53,870 bases of DNA from Prochlorococcus sp. AG-402-I23 (GCA_003216915.1 QCIB01000011.1:1-53870); one strand, 5' to 3'. Counted from the first letter of the stretch, positions 29,436 to 39,350 are shown. A program made the numbers and translations. Notes: generated from the letters alone by a model not told the origin.

Positions 29436-30290
29436 TTGGAACATCCTTCAATTATATTCAAAATTGTTTGTCCCGATCGTCCTGGCCTTGTAAGTTTACT
29501 AACAAGTTGGATTGCAAATTACGGTGGCAACATAAAACATTCTGATCATCATACAGATCAAGATGCGGGTTTGTTTCTTAGTCGAATTGAATGGAACAGT
29601 AATAATGCATTTTTTAATAGAGATGAAATTTATAAAGAATTTGAAAAAATTGCATATGAAGTAAATGGAAAATTTAACGTAAATTATTCTGATGAAATAC
29701 CAAATGTTGCTATTTTCGTGAGTAAACAAAATCATTGTTTGATTGATTTACTTTGGCGAGTAAGAAATGGAGAACTCAAAATGAAAGTCCCGTTAATAAT
29801 TTCAAATCATTCTGATCTCGAAAATATTGCAAATGACTTTAATGCAAAATTTATCCATATTGATACCTTTAAAACTGATAAATTTATTATTGAAGATCAA
29901 TTTTTAAATTTACTAAAAGAATATGAAATTGATCTTGTTGTATTAGCCAAATATATGCAAATTTTGAGTGACTCTTTTTTAAAAAAGTTTTCTTCAATAA
30001 TAAATATTCATCATTCTTTCTTACCTGCATTTAAGGGCGGGCAACCATATCATCGAGCATGGAAGAGAGGTGTTAAATTAATCGGTGCTACTGCTCACTA
30101 TGTTACCGAAGATCTTGATGAAGGCCCGATAATAGAGCAATGCACAGTTAATGTAAGTCATAGGGATGAAGTTGATGATTTGATTAGAAAAGGAAGAGAT
30201 ATTGAAAGAATAGCTTTAGCAAGAGCAGTTAGATTACATCTGAATCATCAAGTATTTGTTTATAACAGCAAAACTGCTGTTTTTGATTGA
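29436..30290 (+). CDS. purU: Formyltetrahydrofolate deformylase PurU
   Basis: Hydrolyses 10-formyl-THF to THF and formate, balancing one-carbon pools and supplying formate. The 284 residues are typical. An N-terminal ACT domain (about 5-85, C-P-D-R-P-G-L-V-S, H-S-D-H-H-T-D) is followed by a formyltransferase fold with the catalytic set Asn190, His192 (N-I-H-H-S-F-L-P) and Asp228 (D-L-D-E-G-P-I). The start is TTG at 29436; the frame is closed by a TGA at 29388 and contains no ATG. gcvT (48.5 kb) also feeds the THF pool. Confidence 0.95.
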   Translation: MEHPSIIFKIVCPDRPGLVSLLTSWIANYGGNIKHSDHHTDQDAGLFLSRIEWNSNNAFFNRDEIYKEFEKIAYEVNGKFNVNYSDEIPNVAIFVSKQNHCLIDLLWRVRNGELKMKVPLIISNHSDLENIANDFNAKFIHIDTFKTDKFIIEDQFLNLLKEYEIDLVVLAKYMQILSDSFLKKFSSIINIHHSFLPAFKGGQPYHRAWKRGVKLIGATAHYVTEDLDEGPIIEQCTVNVSHRDEVDDLIRKGRDIERIALARAVRLHLNHQVFVYNSKTAVFD

Positions 30291-30300
30291 AGATAGTTTC

Positions 30301-31659
30301 TTAGTCTTCTAATTCTATTTGTATTTGTCTTTCATAAATTGACTCTTCATTAAAAGTTCTTGCTATCAAGAAACTGGCAATGCAGCTGATTAACACAGGT
30401 TTCATTATTAATAAATTTTTTGTTAAAGCAAAAGCTAAAAACATTGCTGTTATCGGTGTTCGCGAACATCCTGCTACAAAAGCTCCCATTCCCGCAAAAA
30501 TGTATGTACTTGGTGCATGTCCTGTCGCAATTTCCACCCAGCTCCCCATTATTAGTCCTATTGACCCCCCTAAAGTAAGCATTGGATAGAACAATCCTCC
30601 AGGAGCTCCAGATGCTGCAGCTAAACCTGTCGTGATAAATAATACTAAAACTGCTAATAAAGCAATTCCAATACTTGTATTTTGTTCAGCAATTATTTTC
30701 TGTAATTCATCTAAATTATGAAATGTACTGGGTAAACAAGAATAGATACTTCCTAAAATAAGTCCACATATACTCATTTTTAAAACAAATTTATTTTTAT
30801 ACCACTTTTTCCCAAGATTTTGCATTAACAAAACAAATCTGCTGTACAATTCAGCAAACATTCCAATAATTATTCCTAGTAAAACTAGGTAAATAAAATC
30901 TATTGGTAAGAAAAAAACTGATGGGTCATATTCTTTTTGGATTAAAAATCCTAGGTTAAAATCAAAGCCTCCTGCTTTAGGATCTAAACCCAAGGCTTGA
31001 ATAATATCAGCAGATGAATCTGCAATGAAGGTTGTGATTAATACTAGTAGCAAAATTACTGGTCTAGCAGAGTTTAATAACTCTTCTATTGCATAGACAA
31101 ATCCTCCTAATGGGGCGCTAAATACTGCAGCTATTCCAGCCCCACCACCTGCTGCTACTATTACTCTTCTGAAAGCTGTAGGAGCTTTGAGCCACTTAGC
31201 CATTTGCCAAGCTACTGATCCCCCCATTTGAACTGATGGACCTTCCGGACCCAAAGGGAATCCACTACCAATAGCAATAATTCCTGATACGAGCTTTACT
31301 AATCCTACTTTTATATTCATTGGAACTTTTTTATGCCTTAAGAACCCCATGATTTGACTCACACCTGAACCTTTTGCCGCAGGTGCTATATTTTTTATCA
31401 AATATCCTGCAATAGCTCCTCCAAGAGCTCCAAAAATAGGTAAGACCGCAATAGATGGGAAATGGTCTAATAATGCTAATCTCCAATTATTAATAAAGTA
31501 AATTCCAGTTTTAAAAAATATGCTTGTAATTGAGGCACCTAAACCTGTTAATAAAAGCGAAAATATAACGACTAGAGATCTTTGTTTTAATAATTTTTTG
31601 ATGGTACGAGAAGAATTATTACTTGTTTTTTTAATATTTTCTTTTATAAGGTTTGGCAT
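30301..31659 (-). CDS. clcA: ClC-family chloride channel/proton antiporter
   Basis: A 452-residue multi-span membrane protein of the ClC family. The anion-pathway motifs are visible: K-G-S-G-V-S (96-101, GSGIP-like), P-L-G-P-E-G-P (135-141) with gating Glu139, and G-G-L-F-Y-P-M (GxFxP). Glu192/Glu193 in A-I-E-E-L-L stands where EcClC has the proton glutamate, so a 2Cl-/H+ exchanger is more likely than a channel. No CBS domains follow. It lies 9 bases downstream of acnB and probably shares its transcript. The 3' end is 10 bases from the purU stop. Confidence 0.92.
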   Translation of the reverse strand: MPNLIKENIKKTSNNSSRTIKKLLKQRSLVVIFSLLLTGLGASITSIFFKTGIYFINNWRLALLDHFPSIAVLPIFGALGGAIAGYLIKNIAPAAKGSGVSQIMGFLRHKKVPMNIKVGLVKLVSGIIAIGSGFPLGPEGPSVQMGGSVAWQMAKWLKAPTAFRRVIVAAGGGAGIAAVFSAPLGGFVYAIEELLNSARPVILLLVLITTFIADSSADIIQALGLDPKAGGFDFNLGFLIQKEYDPSVFFLPIDFIYLVLLGIIIGMFAELYSRFVLLMQNLGKKWYKNKFVLKMSICGLILGSIYSCLPSTFHNLDELQKIIAEQNTSIGIALLAVLVLFITTGLAAASGAPGGLFYPMLTLGGSIGLIMGSWVEIATGHAPSTYIFAGMGAFVAGCSRTPITAMFLAFALTKNLLIMKPVLISCIASFLIARTFNEESIYERQIQIELED

Positions 31660-31668
31660 AGTCCATGA

Positions 31669-34242
31669 TTACTTTGACAAGCTGAAATTGTTTATTTCAT
31701 CAAATTGAAGATAACGATAAAGTTCATCTGAATATGGATTAATTTTATTTTTAGTAATATCCTGATATTCTTCTATTTCAGGTATTTTTCCAAGCAGTGC
31801 GCAAACTGCTGCTAATTCTGCACTCCCTAAAAATACTTGCGCATTCTTGCCAAGTCTATTGTCAAAATTTCTTGTGCTAGTAGAAAATACTATAGAACCT
31901 TCATCTACTCTAGCTTGATTTCCCATACATAAAGAACAGCCTGGTAACTCTAATCTTGCACCGCAATCTTCGAATATTTTATAGTAGCCTTCAGCTTTTA
32001 GAGTTTCTTCATCCATTTTTGTTGGTGGACAAATCCATAATTTAGCTTTTAAATTTTGTACACCTTCAAGAACTTTTGCAGCCGCTCTATAATGACCAAT
32101 ATTTGTCATGCAAGAACCTATAAAAACTTCGTCAATATTTGTATTCGCAACATCAGTCATTTCTTTTACATTATCTGGATCATTGGGGCAAGCAACTATA
32201 GGTTGTGTTACTTTTGCTAAATCAATTTCAATGATTTCTTCATACTGAGCGTTTGAATCTGGTTGAATTAATGATGGTTTTTTTAACCAATTTTTCATGT
32301 CATTTATTCTTCTCGAAATCGATTTTGAATCTTCATAATTACTCTCGATCATTTTTTCTAGCAGGCAAATATTGCTTCTTAAGTATTCTTGAACAGTTTC
32401 TTCGGATAAAAGTATTGTGCTACCAGCGCATGAGCGTTCTGCAGTAGCATCAGTAAGTTCAAAAGCTTGCTCAAGTTTTAGGTTTGGCAATCCCTCAATC
32501 TCCATAATTTTTCCGTTGAATATATTTTTTTTATTTTCTTTCTCAACAGTTAAGAGTCCTTTTTTAATTGCGAAGAGAGGGATTGCATTTACTAAATCTC
32601 TAAGAGTAATTCCTGGTAATAATTCTCCCTTAAATTTGACGAGCACAGATTCCGGCATATTTAATGGCATTGATCCTATTGCAGCAGCAAAGGCAACAAT
32701 GCCCGAGCCTCCAGGAAATGAAATGCCAAGAGGAAATCTTGTATGACTATCTCCACCTGTGCCAACAGTATCAGGGAGAAGCATTCTGTTAAGCCAGCTA
32801 TGAATTATGCCGTCTCCAGGCTTAAGAGCTATTCCACCTCTTTGAGATATAAAATCAGGTAATTCTTTATGAGTAACTAGATCTACTGGTTTAGGATATG
32901 CAGCTGTATGACAAAAACTTTGCATAACTAAATCTGCAGTAAATCCTAAACAAGCTAGTTCTTTTAGTTCATCTCTAGTCATTGGCCCAGTAGTATCTTG
33001 ACTACCAACTGTGGTCATAATTGGCTCACAGGTCATTCCTGGCCTAACTCCATCTAAACCGCATGCTTTCCCTACTATTTTTTGAGCTTGAGTAAAGCCA
33101 ACACTATTTTCGGTTGGATTTTGTGGTCTGGTAAATATTTCACTTGGTTGATAATCTAATTTGTTTCTAATTTTGTCCGTAAGAGATCTTCCAATCATAA
33201 GATTAATTCTTCCACCAGCTTGAATTTCATCAGTAAGAGTTGACGGATACAAGTCGAATTTGCTTATTAATACTTCAGTATTTGAATCTTTTTCAATTTT
33301 TTTAATAATGCCTTTGTAAGGATATATTTTAATAACATCTCCTGTTTTCATTTGAGATACGTCTGCTTCTAAAGGTAAAGCTCCTGAATCCTGTGCAGTA
33401 TTAAAGAAAATTGGGGCTATTTTACTACCAATTATTATTCCACCTGTTTTTTTGTTGGGAACAAAAGCGATATCTTCTCCTATATGCCAAATGAGTGAAT
33501 TAATAGCAGATTTTCTAGAACTCCCTGTTCCAACAACATCTCCAACATAAGCTATCGGTAAATTTTGTTTTTTCAAATTGTCAAGAATCTTTAGTCCATC
33601 AGGGTTTTTAAATTCCAACATAGCTAATGCATGCATCGGAATATCCGGGCGTGTTGTTGCATGTACAGCTGGAGATAAGTCATCTGTGTTTGTCTCACCG
33701 TCAACTTTAAACACTAAACAAGTAATCTCTTTCTCCAGAACTTTTTTATTTATGAACCATTCTGCATTTGCCCAACTATTTACGACCTCTTTTGCATAAA
33801 TATTATTTTGAGATAATTCATAAATTTCATTAGCTGAGTCGTAAACAAGAATAATATTTTTTAAAACTTCTGCCGCTTTTTTTGCAAGTAAACTATTTTC
33901 TCCTTTAAGTATTTCAACCAAAGAATTTACATTATATCCGCCTATCATTGTTCCTAGTATTTCAATTGCTTTTTCGGGATTAATTGATTTGCAATATTTT
34001 TCGGAATTAACAATAGCCGTAAGCCAGCTTGCTTTTACATAAGCAGCCTCATCAACTCCTGGTGGAACTCTATTTATTAATAAATCAAGTAAATAAGATG
34101 AATCGTAAGTACTATCTTGTTCCAATAATTTTGTAATACAATTTGTTTGCTCAGCATTTAAAGGTAAAGGAGGTATACCTTTAGTAGCTCTTTCAGCTAC
34201 GTGATCCGCATAATCTTTTAGCAATGTTTCCAAATTCTTCAT
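31669..34242 (-). CDS. acnB: Aconitate hydratase B
   Basis: Isomerises citrate and isocitrate by a [4Fe-4S] cluster, on the route to 2-oxoglutarate for nitrogen assimilation. The 857 residues fit AcnB: an N-terminal HEAT-like domain (L-L-K-D-Y-A-D-H-V-A-E-R, P-P-G-V-D-E-A-A), then the swivel domain with D-T-N-T or N-T-D-D-L-S-P and the cluster region G-S-C-M-T-N-I-G-H-Y-R and P-G-C-S-L-C-M-G-N-Q-A-R with three Cys. It starts divergently from the DAHP synthase gene and is followed by clcA. Confidence 0.98.
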   Translation of the reverse strand: MKNLETLLKDYADHVAERATKGIPPLPLNAEQTNCITKLLEQDSTYDSSYLLDLLINRVPPGVDEAAYVKASWLTAIVNSEKYCKSINPEKAIEILGTMIGGYNVNSLVEILKGENSLLAKKAAEVLKNIILVYDSANEIYELSQNNIYAKEVVNSWANAEWFINKKVLEKEITCLVFKVDGETNTDDLSPAVHATTRPDIPMHALAMLEFKNPDGLKILDNLKKQNLPIAYVGDVVGTGSSRKSAINSLIWHIGEDIAFVPNKKTGGIIIGSKIAPIFFNTAQDSGALPLEADVSQMKTGDVIKIYPYKGIIKKIEKDSNTEVLISKFDLYPSTLTDEIQAGGRINLMIGRSLTDKIRNKLDYQPSEIFTRPQNPTENSVGFTQAQKIVGKACGLDGVRPGMTCEPIMTTVGSQDTTGPMTRDELKELACLGFTADLVMQSFCHTAAYPKPVDLVTHKELPDFISQRGGIALKPGDGIIHSWLNRMLLPDTVGTGGDSHTRFPLGISFPGGSGIVAFAAAIGSMPLNMPESVLVKFKGELLPGITLRDLVNAIPLFAIKKGLLTVEKENKKNIFNGKIMEIEGLPNLKLEQAFELTDATAERSCAGSTILLSEETVQEYLRSNICLLEKMIESNYEDSKSISRRINDMKNWLKKPSLIQPDSNAQYEEIIEIDLAKVTQPIVACPNDPDNVKEMTDVANTNIDEVFIGSCMTNIGHYRAAAKVLEGVQNLKAKLWICPPTKMDEETLKAEGYYKIFEDCGARLELPGCSLCMGNQARVDEGSIVFSTSTRNFDNRLGKNAQVFLGSAELAAVCALLGKIPEIEEYQDITKNKINPYSDELYRYLQFDEINNFSLSK

Positions 34243-34339
34243 TAGTAAGGTTTAATGCCTAATCTATTGTTATTTTTAATATTGAAAAGGAGAGTATTCA
34301 TAAATGCTTTTTTAAATATTCAAACTTCTTAATTAATCA

Positions 34340-35407
34340 ATGACGACATCATCAAATAATTCAGCTTTAGAAAAGACATCAGATTTACATGTTGTTGAAA
34401 CACGTCCATTAATACCTCCAAGCAGATTACATAATGATATACCTTTGGATTACTCCTCTGCTAATACAGTATCTAAAACAAGAAGATCGATACAAAATAT
34501 TTTGCATCATAATGATCAAAAGCTTTTAGTAATTGTGGGCCCATGTTCAATTCATGATCTAGAGGCGGCAAAGGAATATTCAAAATATATTCAAAATTTC
34601 CGAGAAATTTATAAAGATAAATTAGAAATAATCATGAGAGTATATTTTGAAAAACCAAGAACGACTATTGGTTGGAAGGGATTGATAAATGATCCTCATC
34701 TAGATAATTCTTATGATATTAATACTGGTTTAAGAAGGGCAAGAAGTTTGCTTTCATATTTAGCAACTCGTGGCATACCTTCTGCTACAGAATTATTAGA
34801 TCCAATTGTTCCTCAATATATTGCCGATTTAATAAGTTGGACAGCCATAGGTGCGCGGACTACAGAAAGTCAAACTCATAGGGAAATGGCATCAGGATTA
34901 TCAATGCCTATAGGTTTCAAAAATGGAACGGATGGTTCTTTTACTACTGCAATTAATGCAATGCAGTCAGCTTCAAAATCCCATCATTTCTTAGGTGTAA
35001 ATGAAAATGGAATGGCTTCTATAGTTAATACTACAGGAAATCCAGATGGACATATAGTTTTAAGGGGCGGTTCAAAAGGTCCAAATTTCGAAAATAATCA
35101 TGTTAAAAGAATTTCGGCTGAATTGAGGCAATGTAATCTTCCCCATAAAGTGATGATTGATTGCAGTCATGGAAATTCCAATAAAGACTTCCGAAAACAG
35201 TCGGAAGTGCTAAAAAATATAGCTTCTCAAATTAGTAATGGTGAAAAAAATATTTTAGGAGTTATGCTTGAAAGCCATTTGAAGGAAGGAAATCAAAAAC
35301 TTTTAAAAAAAGAAGATCTCCAGTTTGGTAGAAGCATTACAGATGCATGTATAGATATACAAACAACAAAAGAATTACTTGCTATTTTATACAATTCACT
35401 TAGCTAG
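34340..35407 (+). CDS. aroF: 3-deoxy-7-phosphoheptulonate (DAHP) synthase
   Basis: The first step of the shikimate pathway (PEP plus erythrose-4-phosphate), a class I alpha type enzyme like AroF/G/H. The 355 residues have G-P-C-S-I-H-D near 67-73, M-R-V-Y-F-E-K-P-R-T-T-I-G-W-K-G-L, G-A-R-T-T-E-S-Q-T-H-R-E, L-R-G-G-S-K-G-P and D-C-S-H-G-N-S. The symbol aroF is chosen by convention; which aromatic amino acid inhibits it cannot be read from the sequence. aroE of the same pathway is at 25.4 kb. The stop overlaps the convergent phytol kinase-like gene by 8 bases. Confidence 0.95.
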   Translation: MTTSSNNSALEKTSDLHVVETRPLIPPSRLHNDIPLDYSSANTVSKTRRSIQNILHHNDQKLLVIVGPCSIHDLEAAKEYSKYIQNFREIYKDKLEIIMRVYFEKPRTTIGWKGLINDPHLDNSYDINTGLRRARSLLSYLATRGIPSATELLDPIVPQYIADLISWTAIGARTTESQTHREMASGLSMPIGFKNGTDGSFTTAINAMQSASKSHHFLGVNENGMASIVNTTGNPDGHIVLRGGSKGPNFENNHVKRISAELRQCNLPHKVMIDCSHGNSNKDFRKQSEVLKNIASQISNGEKNILGVMLESHLKEGNQKLLKKEDLQFGRSITDACIDIQTTKELLAILYNSLS

Positions 35408-36041
35408 TTATAAAAAGATTAAAAAATAATGCTGAAGAAATTGGAACAATGAAATTATCTATTCCTAAAACACTAAATTGTTCGAGCAAAGTCGCAAAAA
35501 AAGCTATTGTAAAATAATTTAAATTTAAACTATTTTGTTGGGCGTATCCTATCGAGCAAACTACTATCACACTTGTTAAAAACATTGTCATAGTTCCAAA
35601 TAAAGATTTTTTTTGTTTAAAAAAAATCCAACTCTTTGAGTTAAAACTTTTTCCTATTAATCCAGCTAATCCATCACCAAAAGTCATTATGAAAAATCCA
35701 CTAATTAATGCATATGGATCTTTATCCCAGAAAAGATAAATCAAAATAAATAAACTTAAACAATAAAATAATGTTCCATAACTCTTCCTCTCAACATCCT
35801 CAATTGTTGGAAATAATTTGTAATTGTAATTGATGAAAACCATTAATGAAACAATTCCTGTAAAAATTAGAGCCGAGTTTTGATTAATTTTTAAAAATTG
35901 AGCAATTGGTATTAAAGGTCCTATTCCGATATGTATTATTTTTCTGACGATTTCTCTGCTATCTTCATTATACTTTTTAAAAACTATTGATATTAAAAAA
36001 ATTGAAAATAAATATAATAAAATTACAGTAAATTTTATCAA
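35400..36041 (-). CDS. Phytol/dolichol kinase-like membrane protein
   Basis: A 213-residue protein with about six membrane segments, of the CTP-dependent polyprenol/phytol kinase family (VTE5-like). Motifs: V-R-K-I-I-H-I-G (32-39), F-G-D-G-L-A-G-L-I-G and the K-K-S-L-F-G-T segment. Cyanobacterial and plant homologues phosphorylate phytol or farnesol, feeding phytyl-diphosphate to tocopherol and chlorophyll synthesis. Which prenol is used here is unknown. The start is TTG at 36041, 5 bases after the sigma factor stop, so it is probably translated from the sigma transcript. Confidence 0.78.
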   Translation of the reverse strand: MIKFTVILLYLFSIFLISIVFKKYNEDSREIVRKIIHIGIGPLIPIAQFLKINQNSALIFTGIVSLMVFINYNYKLFPTIEDVERKSYGTLFYCLSLFILIYLFWDKDPYALISGFFIMTFGDGLAGLIGKSFNSKSWIFFKQKKSLFGTMTMFLTSVIVVCSIGYAQQNSLNLNYFTIAFFATLLEQFSVLGIDNFIVPISSALFFNLFITS

Positions 36042-36046
36042 TTTGG

Positions 36047-37063
36047 TTAAGCTGCTTTTTGATGAGTTGTCATTACTCTAAGTTTTAATATTGCTTTAGC
36101 TTCTAGTTGCCTTACTCTTTCTCGTGAAACATTAATTTGTCTTCCTATTTCTGCGAGTGTTAATGGTTCTTCACCATCTAAGCCAAATCTAAGCTTCATT
36201 ATTTTTTGTTCTCTTTCATTTAATTGAGAAAGCCAAGTTCCTAAATGCTCTTTTTGAATAGTTCTATCCATACCTTCCATAGGCTCTTCACAGTTTGGAT
36301 CAGGTATAAGTTCACCAAGAGTACTTCTATCTTCTTCGCCTCTCGCGTGAGCATCTAGGGAAGCGCAAGGAGCACTTTGCGAAATTAAATCTTCCAAATC
36401 TTTTTGATCAATTCCCATTTCAGTTGCTATTTCCAATCTAGTAGGATGTCTACCAAATTTATGTGATAATTCTCTAGAGACTCTTCTCATTTTGGATAGT
36501 TTTTCACTTATGTGAATAGGCAAACGGATTGTTCTTGCACTGTTATCAATAGCCCTAGTCATTCCTTGCCTAATCCACCAGTAAGCATAAGTTGAGAATT
36601 TATATCCCATAGCAGGATCAAATTTATCTACAGCTCTTTCAAGGCCAATAGCTCCCTCTTGGACAAGATCTAATAATTCAAGCCCTTGGTTTTGGTATTT
36701 TTTTGCAACGGATACAACAAGCCTTAGATTAGCTGCCATCATTCTATCTCTGGCTCTTTTGCCAATCTTAATTTGATAAAGATTTCGTTGCGTTCTATCA
36801 GTTTCAGGAATTTGTAGCAACTTTTTCATGTTCTGAACATGATGAGCTAACTCTATCTCCTCTGCTGGAGTCAAAAGAGGTACTCTTCCAATGCTACTTA
36901 AGTAATAGCCAATAGAATCTGAAGCGAGTCTGCCAGATTTTTTTTGGCTTTTTTTTGCCGTAAGACTGGATTTCGATTTGCGAGACTTGCCCGCAGTGTT
37001 TGGTAATCTTGGCTCATCAAAATTATCTGAAGAGCTTTTCGCAGATTCCAGAGGGATCCCCAT
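36047..37063 (-). CDS. Group 2 RNA polymerase sigma factor (RpoD family)
   Basis: A sigma-70 protein of 338 residues, shorter than the primary sigma factor and without region 1.1. Region 1.2 begins D-S-I-G-Y-Y-L-S-S-I-G-R-V-P-L-L; region 2 includes R-L-V-V-S-V-A-K-K-Y-Q-N-Q-G, D-L-V-Q-E-G and the -10-reading F-S-T-Y-A-Y-W-W-I-R-Q; region 4.2 ends S-R-E-R-V-R-Q-L-E-A-K-A. The N-terminus (residues 1-45) is a basic, Ser/Lys-rich low-complexity leader. Such group 2 factors serve stress, circadian or nutrient responses in cyanobacteria. The frame begins GTG-ATG; the ATG at 37063 is 8 bases from a strong AGGAGG. Confidence 0.95.
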   Translation of the reverse strand: MGIPLESAKSSSDNFDEPRLPNTAGKSRKSKSSLTAKKSQKKSGRLASDSIGYYLSSIGRVPLLTPAEEIELAHHVQNMKKLLQIPETDRTQRNLYQIKIGKRARDRMMAANLRLVVSVAKKYQNQGLELLDLVQEGAIGLERAVDKFDPAMGYKFSTYAYWWIRQGMTRAIDNSARTIRLPIHISEKLSKMRRVSRELSHKFGRHPTRLEIATEMGIDQKDLEDLISQSAPCASLDAHARGEEDRSTLGELIPDPNCEEPMEGMDRTIQKEHLGTWLSQLNEREQKIMKLRFGLDGEEPLTLAEIGRQINVSRERVRQLEAKAILKLRVMTTHQKAA

Positions 37064-37071
37064 CACCCTGG

Positions 37072-37077
37072 CCTCCT
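37072..37077 (-). promoter_or_regulatory. Strong Shine-Dalgarno AGGAGG for the sigma factor
   Basis: On the minus strand AGGAGG stands 5 bases before a GTG (37066-37064) and 8 bases before the ATG (37063-37061); the longer spacing favours the ATG. The rest of the gap to ppk (37078-37271) is very AT-rich with short T/A palindromes (such as the 14-base T7A7 stretch near 37155-37170) but no convincing promoter or terminator. Confidence 0.6.
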
Positions 37078-37271
37078 AAATAATGGATTTTTTAAAAAGC
37101 TAGCACTGAAATTGAAATAAAAACTACTTTTACGTTGAAATTTTAAAGACAAAATTTTTTTAAAAAAAGCTTATTTCTTGAAAGCCGTTGATATGAATGG
37201 ATTTTATCAAAATTAAGAAAAATTTAAAATATTAAGTATTTTTTTAAATGTTGTAAAAATCAATATTAATT

Positions 37272-39350
37272 TTATTTTTCTATGAGGTCAATTTGCGAAC
37301 GATTATCCGATGAATCTAATTCATATTTCGAATATGAACCATCATCTTTCATTATCCAAGAAAAGTAATTATCTTTAATGTAAGTTTGCAAAAGCGTGTA
37401 TATTTTAGATTTCAATTCATAATCCTCTATAGGAGTAACAGCTTCTATTCTTCTATCAAGATTTCTTCTCATCCAATCTGCACTCCCTATAAAAACCTCA
37501 TTATCCCCGTTATTACAAAACCAAAAAATTCTTGAGTGTTCAAGAAAATGGCCAATAATGCTTATAACTTTAATATTTTCACTTAAATTTTTTCTTTGGG
37601 GATATAGGCAACAAATACCTCTTATGATGAGGCTAATTTTTACACCTGAGTCTGAAGCTAAATAAAGCAGTTTAATTATTTCTGGGTCTACTAAAGAATT
37701 CATTTTTGCGATTATTTCGGCTTTTTTGCCTTCCTCTGCATTTTTAATTTCTCTCTTTATCAGAAATATAAATTTCTCTCGCATCGATGAGGGAGAAACT
37801 AATAACTTTTGATAACTTTTTTGTTTAGAGAAACCAGATAAGTAGTTAAATAACTCAAGTAAATCAGATGCAATATCAGGATCCGTTGAAAGTAATCCTA
37901 AATCTGTATAAAACTTTGAAGTATTAGAGTTATAATTTCCTGTTCCAATATGGAAATAATTCCTTAATCGTCCTTTCTCTTTTCTTACTGTTAAGGCAAT
38001 TTTTGTATGTGTTTTAAATCCGATGATTCCATATACAACATGAATGCCAGCCTGTTCAAGTTGTTTGGCCCATTGAATATTATTGTCTTCATCAAATCTT
38101 GCTTTTAGTTCAACAAGAGTCATTACTTCTTTACCATTCTCTGCAGCTCTCATTAAAGCTGCAATTATAGGGGAATCTTGGGAAACTCGATATAAAGTAA
38201 TTTTTATAGCCATTACAAGTGGATCATCAGCTGCTCTGTTTATAAATTCTTCAACTGAAGTTTTAAATAGGTCATAGGGATGATGAAGCAGAATATTTTT
38301 TTTCCTAAGTATCTTGAAAATAGAATTAGGGTTTTTGTTTGAAGGCAAATCTAAATGTTTTAATTCTGGGTGAGTTTTTCCAATTATTAGATTTTCTTTT
38401 AAATCATCTCTATCAATTTTTGTAAGCTGATTTAAATCGTCTAGGCCTAATAAACTTTTGCAAAAGTATATATATTCTTTCTGTATTGAGATACTTTCAA
38501 TAAGTAACTTTAGAATATTTTCTGGCATATCTGACTCCACTTCTAATCTAACTACGTCTCCTCCTAATCTTCTTTTTTGCAAACTTTGTTCAACAGCTAA
38601 AAGTAGATCATCAGCTTCAAGTTCTTTTAATTCTAAATCTGCATCTCTTGTCACTCTAAAAAAAGAGTAATTTATACATTCCATTCCATTAAATAAAGTA
38701 TTTATATTATTTCCAATTAAATCTTCAACACTTATGAAATAGTGAGAACTTTCATCACTAAGTTGAGTAATTTCATTGGGAATTCTTATAAATCGGGGTA
38801 TATTTTTTGTTGGTATTTTTACTCTGACAAACTGATTTTTAGAATTCTCCTCATCCTTTATTAAAGCTGCTAAATTTAGACTTAAATTACTTATAAAAGG
38901 AAATGGATGTGCCGGATCAACAACTAATGGTGTTAATAAAGGGAAAATAGATGTTGTAAAGAAGTTATTACACCAATTTCTTTGATTATCACTTAGGTCC
39001 TTATATTTTTTTAAAATTATACCTTTTTCTTTTAATTCATTTTTTAATTCATTATTTACATAGTTTTCTTGGAGAATAGTTAACTTCTTTATTTCATTAT
39101 TGATTTTTTTTAATTGCTCTTTAGGGGTAAGTCCGTCAATACTTTTTTTAGTAATTTCTGCTTCAACTTGAGCCTTTAATGAAGCTACTCTTACCATAAA
39201 AAATTCATCTAGGTTATTACTAAAAATTGAACAAAATTTTACTTTGTCTAGGATTTTGTACTCCTTTTCCATTCCAGTAAGGAGAACTCTTTTATTAAAT
39301 TCAATCCAACTTAATTCTCTATTAATAAAAACATCAGCCTGGCGTTTCAT
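37272..39350 (-). CDS. ppk: Polyphosphate kinase 1
   Basis: Makes polyphosphate from ATP reversibly. The 692 residues have the PPK1 order: N-terminal N-R-E-L-S-W-I-E-F-N-K-R-V-L (12-25), then the phospholipase-D-like halves with K-T-H-T-K (phosphohistidine), Y-F-H-I-G-T-G-N-Y-N and the second histidine in H-F-L-E-H-S-R-I-F, plus S-A-D-W-M-R-R-N-L-D-R-R-I-E near the C-terminus. All catalytic groups are present. The start overlaps the MFS stop by 4 bases (ATGA), so the pair is translationally coupled. No Pho box is recognised upstream. Confidence 0.97.
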   Translation of the reverse strand: MKRQADVFINRELSWIEFNKRVLLTGMEKEYKILDKVKFCSIFSNNLDEFFMVRVASLKAQVEAEITKKSIDGLTPKEQLKKINNEIKKLTILQENYVNNELKNELKEKGIILKKYKDLSDNQRNWCNNFFTTSIFPLLTPLVVDPAHPFPFISNLSLNLAALIKDEENSKNQFVRVKIPTKNIPRFIRIPNEITQLSDESSHYFISVEDLIGNNINTLFNGMECINYSFFRVTRDADLELKELEADDLLLAVEQSLQKRRLGGDVVRLEVESDMPENILKLLIESISIQKEYIYFCKSLLGLDDLNQLTKIDRDDLKENLIIGKTHPELKHLDLPSNKNPNSIFKILRKKNILLHHPYDLFKTSVEEFINRAADDPLVMAIKITLYRVSQDSPIIAALMRAAENGKEVMTLVELKARFDEDNNIQWAKQLEQAGIHVVYGIIGFKTHTKIALTVRKEKGRLRNYFHIGTGNYNSNTSKFYTDLGLLSTDPDIASDLLELFNYLSGFSKQKSYQKLLVSPSSMREKFIFLIKREIKNAEEGKKAEIIAKMNSLVDPEIIKLLYLASDSGVKISLIIRGICCLYPQRKNLSENIKVISIIGHFLEHSRIFWFCNNGDNEVFIGSADWMRRNLDRRIEAVTPIEDYELKSKIYTLLQTYIKDNYFSWIMKDDGSYSKYELDSSDNRSQIDLIEK

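Noticed and set aside
37155..37175. Rho-independent terminator after ppk in the sigma leader
   Set aside because: The T/A palindromes have no GC-containing stem; in this base composition such runs occur often.
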